A stretch of 35,776 nucleotides of DNA from a virus, in IMG/VR virus record IMGVR_UViG_3300021354_000017, positions 1 to 35,776 of that record, one strand, 5' to 3'. The notes beneath the pieces were generated by a model. The model saw only the letters and a list, made by a program, of their open reading frames with translations. It ran no database searches and was not told where the DNA came from. A program made the position numbers and the translations under genes. The first letter of the stretch is position 1. Every line of letters starts with the position of its first letter. Shown here one piece after another: positions 30,803 through 35,776 of the stretch.

Positions 30803-30816
30803 GCGGGGTGTAGATT

Positions 30817-31050
30817 TTATTGGTCAATGTACTGGGTGCTACCCTGACGGGTGTAATATTCTTCGGTATTTTTGTTAGGCTTGCTACCGTCAGTGGTGTA
30901 AACTACTTCGCCACCATCGGTAGTAACTACCGCAAAGCCCGTGTACATCTTCGCCCAATCGCGGGCGGATTTGGAAGCCTTAGCTTTTGTTTCGTGGGTT
31001 ACTTTAGTTACGGTGCTGTTTGAGTTTTGGGTAAAGGTCATTGTGAACAT
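30817..31050 (-). CDS. Hypothetical protein, first gene of the minus operon
   Basis: 77 residues, ATG 31050 with GAGGAG eight bases upstream and a strong promoter at 31097-31125. Thr-rich, basic first half, with a beta-type second half (YTGFAVVTTDGGEVVYTT, about 37-54). No family recognised. As the first product from a well-formed promoter in a switch-like region, it is a candidate early regulator. Confidence 0.65.
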   Translation of the reverse strand: MFTMTFTQNSNSTVTKVTHETKAKASKSARDWAKMYTGFAVVTTDGGEVVYTTDGSKPNKNTEEYYTRQGSTQYIDQ

Positions 31051-31096
31051 TGCTTTTCTCCTCGATGACTTGTTTTTTTTTTGTTCTTACACTTAT

Positions 31097-31125
31097 ATAA
31101 TACAATATATACATGTATATGTCAA
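31097..31125 (-). promoter_or_regulatory. Consensus promoter of the minus operon with internal palindrome
   Basis: Read on the minus strand: perfect TTGACA (31125-31120), 17-bp spacer, TATTAT (31102-31097). A 14-bp perfect palindrome ATATACATGTATAT fills the spacer and the edge of the -35 (31107-31120), the classical position for a repressor operator. Confidence 0.8.
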
Positions 31126-31169
31126 TATATTATTATATAAGAGTTTTACTTATTTTTACCTACATGCAC

Positions 31170-31213
31170 ATAAGAAAATCTTATTTGCAACTGAACACAT
31201 TTGTAGCTACAAT
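31170..31213 (+). promoter_or_regulatory. Promoter and operator of the leaderless RHH gene
   Basis: TTGCAA (31185-31190), a 17-bp spacer and TACAAT (31208-31213) place transcription start at about 31220, the A of the ATG. The inverted repeat ATAAGA-AAA-TCTTAT (31170-31184) abuts the -35 hexamer. Divergent to the minus operon promoter 60 bases away. Confidence 0.65.
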
Positions 31214-31219
31214 TACAGT

Positions 31220-31420
31220 ATGCGAAAAGATACTGAGATAAGATTAAGAATAGATAGCGCAACTAAAAGCACGCTCCGGTATATCGCCAGCAGTCGCGAT
31301 ATATCATTATCAAGATTGTTGCGAGATGCGGTAACGGAGGTACTGGCGAGGTACGGCGAGCAAGCAGCAGCCGGACGGCGCGTAGTTCCCCAGCCGTCAT
31401 CTACTTCCGATGACTTTTGA
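31220..31420 (+). CDS. Leaderless RHH-type regulator
   Basis: 66 residues from ATG 31220; longer frames upstream would run through the promoter region. KDTEIRLRIDSATKSTLRYI then SSRDISLSRLLRDAVTEVLA gives a strand and two helices with the S-x-S-x-L turn of Arc/CopG repressors; the tail is Ser/Pro-rich. There is no ribosome site, but the promoter geometry makes the mRNA leaderless. The gene lies beside two palindromic operators and opposite the minus operon, so it is the best candidate for the repressor of a switch. Confidence 0.7.
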   Translation: MRKDTEIRLRIDSATKSTLRYIASSRDISLSRLLRDAVTEVLARYGEQAAAGRRVVPQPSSTSDDF

Positions 31421-31449
31421 GCAGACAACAGAGGAGCGTTCACGCGCTT

Positions 31450-31494
31450 CTACTCAGTCGCATCAAGATGTTACTGAGTAGTGGCGAGTGCCAC
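31450..31494. other. Tandem hairpins downstream of the regulator
   Basis: CTACTCAGT...ACTGAGTAG (31450-31458 / 31473-31481), with inner CATC/GATG around two A residues, is followed at once by GTGGC-GAGT-GCCAC (31481-31494). No T run. The gap 31421-31712 has no convincing gene; these hairpins and two terminators are its main content. Could be a small RNA, a replication hairpin or an mRNA end. Confidence 0.45.
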
Positions 31495-31573
31495 TAGCAC
31501 AAGGTCGATAGTTAAATTTTATTTATCTTTCGCCTGTATTTTCAAAGTTACTGTATTTTGTGGAAAAAAAAAC

Positions 31574-31600
31574 AAAAGGGGCGAGCAGTCGCCCTTTTCT
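31574..31600 (+). terminator. Intrinsic terminator 1 in the 31421-31712 gap
   Basis: AAAAGGG(G)CGA pairs with TCGCCCTTTT (31574-31584 / 31589-31598) with a bulged G and four-base loop; T run follows. Ends transcription from the leaderless regulator. Confidence 0.75.
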
Positions 31601-31670
31601 ATCCCCTAAGAAAGGAGTACGCGTCTTTTAAGATTTTACTAAACTCATGTAAACCCATTAGAAGTCAACT

Positions 31671-31694
31671 AAGGGCGTTAGTTAGCGCCCTTTT
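31671..31694 (+). terminator. Intrinsic terminator 2, just before the replication operon
   Basis: AAGGGCG (31671-31677) pairs with CGCCCTT (31686-31692), T run TTTT; it lies 19 bases before ATG 31713. Between the two terminators (31600-31670) there is an AAAGGAG without a start codon and no gene that I can support. Could be an attenuator for the replication operon. Confidence 0.65.
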
Positions 31695-31712
31695 ATCGAA
31701 AAGGAGAAGCAA

Positions 31713-31802
31713 ATGGAGAATTTAAGCGGATTAATGTTTGTACTGCTGATTTGGGGAGCGTTAGGCGGAGGGTATCTTATCTCCAAGTCGGGAAAGAAAT
31801 AA
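31713..31802 (+). CDS. 29-residue single-pass membrane microprotein
   Basis: AAGGAG sits six bases before ATG 31713. Residues 5-23 (SGLMFVLLIWGALGGGYLI) form one membrane segment, followed by SKSGKK. The stop is directly followed by the RusA start (TAAATG). Sub-30-residue membrane proteins are common in phage early operons; function unknown. Confidence 0.6.
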   Translation: MENLSGLMFVLLIWGALGGGYLISKSGKK

Positions 31803-32153
31803 ATGCTGCTGGACATCGTGATTCCCGCCTTGCCGCCAAACACCAATCATGCGTACGGGATACATCGGAGCCGCATGTACAAGACCAAAGCGGCTCAGGA
31901 CTATCAAGAATTTGTGAGCTATGCGGTGTTAGTGTTGGCAATACCCGCCAGAACGCCGCTTGGAGTCAGCTTTGACTTTACAATGCTGGCGGGCGACATC
32001 AACCGCAGCGACTTGGACGGGCGTATTAAACTCCTGCTGGACGCAATCTTTCAGCAGGGGAAAGGCAATGACGCGTGGGTCAGGGTATTAAATTGCAGTA
32101 AGTCGGTGGGGGGGGAAGAACAGGTCAGGGTGAAATTATGGATTATATCGTAA
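31803..32153 (+). CDS. rusA: RusA-family Holliday junction resolvase
   Basis: 116 residues, close to E. coli RusA (120). N-terminal IPALPPNTNHAYGIHRSRMY leads to SDLDGRIKLLLDAIFQQGKG, with the two catalytic Asp residues of the D-x-D motif, and NDAWV, carrying the third acidic residue (family usually DD-x-x-V). The dimeric endonuclease resolves four-way junctions that arise in replication and recombination, often before packaging. It starts right after the microprotein stop. Confidence 0.88.
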   Translation: MLLDIVIPALPPNTNHAYGIHRSRMYKTKAAQDYQEFVSYAVLVLAIPARTPLGVSFDFTMLAGDINRSDLDGRIKLLLDAIFQQGKGNDAWVRVLNCSKSVGGEEQVRVKLWIIS

Positions 32154-32215
32154 TCGGGTTGGCTATGCTGTTTATGACGCTGGCATGGCTATATCTATTT
32201 AGAGACGGGAGATGA
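32138..32215 (+). CDS. 25-residue membrane microprotein
   Basis: ATG 32138 overlaps the end of rusA in another frame, with CAGGG eight bases upstream. MDYIVIGLAMLFMTLAWLYL is one hydrophobic helix followed by FRDGR. It ends in ATGA with the next frame. A second tiny membrane protein in this operon. Confidence 0.5.
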   Translation: MDYIVIGLAMLFMTLAWLYLFRDGR

Positions 32216-32217
32216 GA

Positions 32218-32403
32218 ATGGAAGACCCTAAATATATTAAAGAAATTAAGGAATTGATAGCGGTAGAACGGTCGAATGACCCCCACCACAGCGATAAAAG
32301 CGAGATACTGGAACGCTGGCGCGATGTGGAAACGGCACAGGTCGAAAAAGCGCGTACCGAATCCGCATGGATTCGATTCAAGTTGCGCGTATTTGGGCGA
32401 TGA
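32218..32403 (+). CDS. Hypothetical charged protein
   Basis: 61 residues from ATG 32218, six bases after GGGAG; ATG 32212 has no spacing to that site. Highly charged and helical (DPKYIKEIKELIAVERSND; SEILERWRDVETAQVEKA). No family recognised. Ends in ATGA overlap with the zinc-ribbon gene. Confidence 0.55.
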   Translation: MEDPKYIKEIKELIAVERSNDPHHSDKSEILERWRDVETAQVEKARTESAWIRFKLRVFGR

Positions 32404-32549
32404 GACTAAAACGATTGAAAACCCCTAGTTGCCCAAAATGCCTTTCTACCAACCGTGTTTCTAGACTTGCCCCGTTGGGTATGTGGTTCTGCACTCCTTG
32501 CCAAAAACATTTTTTGTATGGCGAGGGGAGGCACAAAGTAGATTTGTGA
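32400..32549 (+). CDS. Zinc-ribbon miniprotein
   Basis: 49 residues. CPKCLSTNRVSRL then MWFCTPCQKHFLYG is a four-Cys zinc ribbon of the transposase/TFIIB-like type, with a basic N-terminus. ATG overlaps the previous stop; the end overlaps the next GTG. No catalytic part, so it is a stand-alone nucleic-acid or protein adaptor. Confidence 0.65.
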   Translation: MRLKRLKTPSCPKCLSTNRVSRLAPLGMWFCTPCQKHFLYGEGRHKVDL

Positions 32550-32728
32550 AAATCATAAAAAAATGCGACTGGTGCGGGAAAGACTTGAAAAATAGCGATG
32601 ACTACCGCACACTCGCTAAGCAAAGCGGGGAAATTGCCCGATTTCACGAGGAATGTCACCGCAGGTATGCTAATGACCTGTTCCGGCAAAAAGAGAAGGA
32701 GCGGCAAGATGCACACCCCTATTTTTAG
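32546..32728 (+). CDS. Small zinc-finger protein
   Basis: 60 residues with a GTG start overlapping the previous stop (GTGA). KKCDWCGKDLKNSDDYRTL and RFHEECHRRY supply a CxxC and an HxxxC zinc site; the end is a charged helix. No family recognised beyond treble-clef-like pattern. Overlaps the next gene by 20 bases. Confidence 0.6.
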   Translation: MKIIKKCDWCGKDLKNSDDYRTLAKQSGEIARFHEECHRRYANDLFRQKEKERQDAHPYF

Positions 32729-33218
32729 CGGACACAACTTAATGATTGCTTGGGAGAACTCCAAAGCGGCAGGGATGTCAGAAGGGTGGGCTTTCACGTT
32801 ATACAAAAACTTCGTCTTCGCCAAAGACGAGGGCGAGATATTATCAGCTTACCACCACGCACGGCGTACCACTACCTTGCTTTGGTGGGCGGCAAACCGC
32901 CACAAGCTGGCGGGACTAATCGCCGGGAAGGGTTTTATGAAAGACGAGGGGAAAAGCAAACAAATACTAATTGATACTTTCAAAAAGATGCCGACCAACG
33001 CGAATGAATTTATTCTCGCGCTTGTGGCATTGGAAAACCGCCTTGATGCTGGCGAGGCTGTTCTTGCGCGTAACAAGGCGGAAAAAGCATCACAAAACAT
33101 AGGCGAGTTGGAAACTAAATGGATTAGTATTCTTCACGCTTATGAATATACGTGCGATTTAGCACAACAACATGGCGTTAATATAGCCAATTACCGTTCT
33201 GAAAAGAACGGAGCATAA
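32709..33218 (+). CDS. Hypothetical replication-operon protein
   Basis: 169 residues from ATG 32709, seven bases after AAGGAG, which lies in the previous gene; the longer frame has no such site. All-helical: EGWAFTLYKNFVFAKDEGEI, HHARRTTTLLWWAANRHKLA, NEFILALVALENRLDAGEAV, a coiled-coil-like KAEKASQNIGELETKW. Its position before a DUF669-like gene suggests a replication accessory or helicase loader role, but no family is recognised. Confidence 0.55.
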   Translation: MHTPIFSGHNLMIAWENSKAAGMSEGWAFTLYKNFVFAKDEGEILSAYHHARRTTTLLWWAANRHKLAGLIAGKGFMKDEGKSKQILIDTFKKMPTNANEFILALVALENRLDAGEAVLARNKAEKASQNIGELETKWISILHAYEYTCDLAQQHGVNIANYRSEKNGA

Positions 33219-33230
33219 GGAGAATTTATT

Positions 33231-33743
33231 ATGACTATCGAACTATCTTACGATTTTACCCCTCAAGAAATGCCCGCGATGTCGGCAACTGTCCCCGAAA
33301 ACACCTACTTTGCAAAGCTGGTAAAAATTGGTGAAAAGCGCGAGGAAATTAACCGCTTTGCCGAACTCGGTAAAGATGACAAGCGCGTAGTACAAGATTA
33401 TTTTTTCTCTATTCTTCCAGACGAAGAAAACGGCGAGGCGTTTGCGGGGAAAGAACTCCGGTACACCGTTAATCCTAACGTCAATATGGGGTACTTGGAT
33501 GCAGCGCGTAAGTCTAAGCTGTACAAGATGCTAACCGCTATCCTCGGCGCACCAGTGGAGACGGTCGGCAAGTTTGGCAGTGCCGACATTATGGGGCGGC
33601 AAGTCAAGCTGGTGATCAAAAACACTTCTAAGACTACCGAAAAGGGCGAACGGGTCTACTCCAACATCTCGGACTTTTTGAAAGTCTCTGAAAAGAGACA
33701 AGTCACGTTTGTAGCAAAGGTGAAAGAAAACAACGATTTTTAA
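33231..33743 (+). CDS. Possible ssDNA-binding protein (DUF669-like)
   Basis: 170 residues with AAGGAG nine bases upstream. The plan resembles phage DUF669 or related single-strand binding proteins: beta-rich N-terminal half (TYFAKLVKIGEKREEINRFA; QDYFFSILPDEENGEAFAGK), a central helix (ARKSKLYKMLTAILGAPVET) and a late strand pair (ADIMGRQVKLVIKNTSKTTE), then SEKRQVTFVAKVKE. It precedes the primase/helicase. Assignment is from arrangement and weak motifs. Confidence 0.5.
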   Translation: MTIELSYDFTPQEMPAMSATVPENTYFAKLVKIGEKREEINRFAELGKDDKRVVQDYFFSILPDEENGEAFAGKELRYTVNPNVNMGYLDAARKSKLYKMLTAILGAPVETVGKFGSADIMGRQVKLVIKNTSKTTEKGERVYSNISDFLKVSEKRQVTFVAKVKENNDF

Positions 33744-33751
33744 TCAACGAC

Positions 33752-33782
33752 AAGGGGTGGGTAATTCCCGCCCCTTCTTTTT
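33752..33782 (+). terminator. Intrinsic terminator in front of the primase/helicase gene
   Basis: AAGGGGTGGG (33752-33761) pairs with CCCGCCCCTT (33767-33776) using one G-T pair, followed by CTTTTT. It ends 16 bases before ATG 33798, so the Rep gene may be attenuated from the operon. Confidence 0.75.
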
Positions 33783-33797
33783 ACGTCTAAGGAAACA

Positions 33798-35699
33798 ATG
33801 GGTATGAGCATGCCAGTCAAGCAATATAACAGATTCACCAAATCTAATCCCTGTCCGATTTGCACCGGTCATAAAAGCATGCCGCACGGGAATGGTGAGC
33901 GGTGTTACGGGTATATCTCAGATGACGGGCAGTTTGTACATTGCACTAGAGAGCAATACGCGGGAAATTTATCACAACATGAAAATAGTGGCACATTCGC
34001 CCATCGCTGGCACGGTAAATGCGGCTGCGGCATAACCCATAACCCGGATAACATAAGTTACTTGGAATTACGCCCGCTAGAAATCGGTAACAACGGTAAC
34101 ACTAACGGTAACAATACCACTGTTACCGATAAACCAAAGCCACAACCAATTAAATATTATGACTTCGTTGACCTTGATGGGGCTATAAGACACCAAACAA
34201 TCAGGTATGAACCAAAAGACTTCAGGCAACGTGTTCCCGCTTGTAACGGTGAGTGGGTTTGGTCGCTTGATGGCATTGAAACTGTTCTATACAAACTGCC
34301 TGAGTTGGTAGCAGCCAACTCAAACGAAACAGTCTATATAGTCGAGGGGGAGAAAGACGTTGATACCCTGCTCTCTTATGGGTTTGTAGCAACGTGCAAC
34401 CCTATGGGTGCTAAGAAGTGGAAAGATACTTATAACCAGTACCTGAAGGGGCGTAAGGTAGTTGTTATACCAGATAACGATAAACCCGGTCACGAACACG
34501 CCGCAATGGTTATTAGTAGTATCAGGTCAGTAGTTAAATCTGTAAATCTGGTAATTCTTGACGGCGGCAAAGATGTTACTGAGTGGTTTGCTAAAGGGCA
34601 TACCTATAACGAGTTTCTTAAACTAACAACTCCCAAAAAACGGTTATACACCGTTGACGAATTAGACCAAATACCAGACCCGGTATGGCTATTTGAACCT
34701 TACTTCTTCTCAAGTTCCACCGCTATGGTAATCGGGCCTTCTCAAGCCAAGAAAACATTTTTCCTGTTGGATATAGCATTGAGGTTATCAGAAACTATGC
34801 CCGTTATTTATGCAGCCGGGGAGGGTGCGCCGGGTATTAAGCGTAGGGTAAAAGGTTGGCGCAAGAGGTTTGGTATAAAACCTAAAAATTTTTATCTGTG
34901 GCCCGGCTCTATTACCCCGCAAAACCCAGAAGCTAGAGAAATATTCTTAAAAGAAATAGAACATATCAAACCAGTAATGCTTGTAATTGATACCTTAGCG
35001 CGTAATAGCGAAGGGTTAGACGAAAACAAAGCAGGGGATATACAAATATATCTTTCCGCTTGTGAACTGGTAAAAGAGGCTACAGGGGCTTGTGTGGTCA
35101 CTGTACATCATACCGGGTGGGATACCACGCGGGAAAAGGGCAGCAGTTCGATGCGTAACTGGGTAGATTCTCAAATTCATTTATCGGTTGAAGGGGATTT
35201 AACTAAAGTAACCTGCGTTAAAGCTAAAGATGAAGAACTATTCGAGCCTCGTTACATAAAGTGGGAATCTATTTTAATCGGGTATGACGAGGAACGCAAA
35301 AAGGATATTACTACCCTTGTACCAGTGTACACCAACGCTGACGACATCATACAAGAACGCCCTGCATTAAGTCATAAAATTAAACAAGTGCTTGAGGTGT
35401 TTGATAATGACCTGTTTAGAACCTCTGGCGCGGGCTGGAAGTCTGTAGCCGAGGCTTTGGGTATAGAAGCTAATGCAAGTGCTAAATCGTCACTCATAAG
35501 AACTATGGGCGGGTTAGTAAAACAGGAATATCTTAAGAAAATAAAAGAGGGAATATACACAATAACTGATAAAGGTTTTAGGGCATTAGCCCCCGAAAAG
35601 TCGGTTATTGATATGACCCCTGCATCGGTAACAACTGTAATGCAGCGAAATGTTACCGATGTTACCGATGTTACCGATTTACCAGAAAACCGATTTTGA
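33798..35699 (+). CDS. Zinc finger-TOPRIM-RepA-type primase/helicase
   Basis: 633 residues, AAGGAAACA leader. A zinc finger near the N-terminus (NPCPICTGHK, then C-x-C-G pair; about 17-95) is followed by a low-complexity Asn/Thr linker (about 96-113). TOPRIM-like part: VYIVEGEKDVDTLLSYG (about 181-197), VVVIPDNDKPGHEHA and GGKDVTEWF. RepA-type RecA-fold ATPase from about 310: GPSQAKKTFF Walker A, VIDTLARNSEG Walker B, CVVTVHHTGW sensor strand. The C-terminus is a winged helix (LIRTMGGLVKQEYLKKIKEG). It should prime and open the origin; this plan is typical of phage and plasmid Rep proteins. Iterons are encoded in its linker and its VTDVTDVTD tail. Confidence 0.85.
   Translation: MGMSMPVKQYNRFTKSNPCPICTGHKSMPHGNGERCYGYISDDGQFVHCTREQYAGNLSQHENSGTFAHRWHGKCGCGITHNPDNISYLELRPLEIGNNGNTNGNNTTVTDKPKPQPIKYYDFVDLDGAIRHQTIRYEPKDFRQRVPACNGEWVWSLDGIETVLYKLPELVAANSNETVYIVEGEKDVDTLLSYGFVATCNPMGAKKWKDTYNQYLKGRKVVVIPDNDKPGHEHAAMVISSIRSVVKSVNLVILDGGKDVTEWFAKGHTYNEFLKLTTPKKRLYTVDELDQIPDPVWLFEPYFFSSSTAMVIGPSQAKKTFFLLDIALRLSETMPVIYAAGEGAPGIKRRVKGWRKRFGIKPKNFYLWPGSITPQNPEAREIFLKEIEHIKPVMLVIDTLARNSEGLDENKAGDIQIYLSACELVKEATGACVVTVHHTGWDTTREKGSSSMRNWVDSQIHLSVEGDLTKVTCVKAKDEELFEPRYIKWESILIGYDEERKKDITTLVPVYTNADDIIQERPALSHKIKQVLEVFDNDLFRTSGAGWKSVAEALGIEANASAKSSLIRTMGGLVKQEYLKKIKEGIYTITDKGFRALAPEKSVIDMTPASVTTVMQRNVTDVTDVTDLPENRF
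34083..34130. repeat. Iterons inside the primase linker coding region
   Basis: ATCGGTAAC (34083-34091), AACGGTAAC (34092-34100), AACGGTAAC (34104-34112) and inverted GTTACCGAT (34122-34130). They encode the Asn/Gly/Thr linker. The same 9-mer recurs at the 3' end of the gene and across the window ends. Confidence 0.65.
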
Positions 35700-35776
35700 A
35701 CTCAAAAAGTAGTTAGCTATGCTAACTATCGGTAACAAATGGCATTGTTACCGTGTAGCATGATGCTAACTATCGG
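35652..35776. repeat. Iteron array and repeats at right end (probable replication origin)
   Basis: Three perfect tandem GTTACCGAT copies (35652-35678), then ATCGGTAAC (35728-35736) and GTTACCG (35747-35753). GTTAGC-TAT-GCTAAC (35712-35726) and TAGCAT-G-ATGCTA (35756-35768) are hairpins; GCTAACTATCGG occurs twice (35721-35732 and 35765-35776). With the motifs at 1-33 this makes an array of at least seven sites directly after a Rep-type gene, the usual place for an iteron origin. No DnaA box was found. Confidence 0.65.

Noticed and set aside
30941-31219. Long upstream extension of the RHH frame
   Set aside because: It runs through the divergent promoter region and opposite the minus-strand gene; the DNA is AT-rich and the encoded residues are hydrophobic noise. 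ATG 31220 fits the promoter.
1-35776. tRNA genes, CRISPR arrays, diversity-generating retroelement, integrase with attP
   Set aside because: Looked for cloverleaf-like segments, regularly spaced repeats, RT motifs and recombinase motifs by eye; none seen. A tRNA scan would be needed to exclude a divergent tRNA.

Overview
The window looks like a complete, or nearly complete, genome of a tailed phage of siphovirus type (long non-contractile tail), probably circular or circularly permuted. Evidence for this is a full head and tail gene order (TerS, TerL, portal, MuF-like protein, protease-scaffold, major capsid, tail tube, tail chaperones, tape measure, Dit, tail hub), no sheath or baseplate wedge genes, and no gene cut by either end of the window. 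Copies of one short iteron (GTTACCGAT) lie at both ends, which fits an origin split by an arbitrary linearisation. The host cannot be read directly. Purine-rich Shine-Dalgarno sites, an amidase-type endolysin fragment, a ReqiPepy6 Gp37-like hub and several leaderless-looking genes suggest a Gram-positive-like or Chloroflexota-type host; this is a weak inference.

Layout. (1) 1-850: iterons, a broken small gene, a terminator, and a ParB-like nuclease-domain gene behind a promoter that appears to give a leaderless mRNA. (2) 804-6538: C5 cytosine methyltransferase, packaging enzymes, portal, minor head protein, gp10-like neck protein and two zinc-ribbon miniproteins, packed with 4-base stop/start overlaps. 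(3) 6709-10356: a chimeric DNA-binding protein, then a promoter, hairpin and terminator leader in front of a fused protease-zinc ribbon-scaffold gene and the major capsid gene. (4) 10401-14165: a methyltransferase and two glycosyltransferase genes (one holding three catalytic domains and a nested in-frame gene) placed inside the structural operon, as expected for virion glycosylation. (5) 14165-26035: connector and tail genes. The tail tube protein and the Dit protein each carry a beta-propeller, and the tape measure protein contains seven repeats of exactly 64 residues. (6) 26037-27805: two holin-like membrane genes and an endolysin that is broken. Its N-terminus stops inside the amidase core, a small minus-strand cassette (34-residue Cys protein plus 132-residue protein) follows, and an orphan C-terminal-like fragment lies beyond it.

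(7) 27930-31420: small regulatory and accessory genes on both strands, with a divergent promoter region (31097-31213) that resembles a genetic switch: a palindrome inside one promoter spacer, an inverted repeat touching the other -35, and a leaderless ribbon-helix-helix gene. (8) 31713-35699: replication and recombination operon with tiny membrane and zinc-finger proteins, a RusA resolvase, a possible ssDNA-binding protein and a zinc finger-TOPRIM-RepA-type primase/helicase. Iterons are embedded in the last gene and continue past its end and across the window ends.

No integrase, ParA, polymerase, tRNA, CRISPR array or reverse transcriptase was found. With a Rep-like primase/helicase, iterons, a switch-like region and a damaged endolysin, an episomal (phage-plasmid) or defective lifestyle is plausible but not shown.
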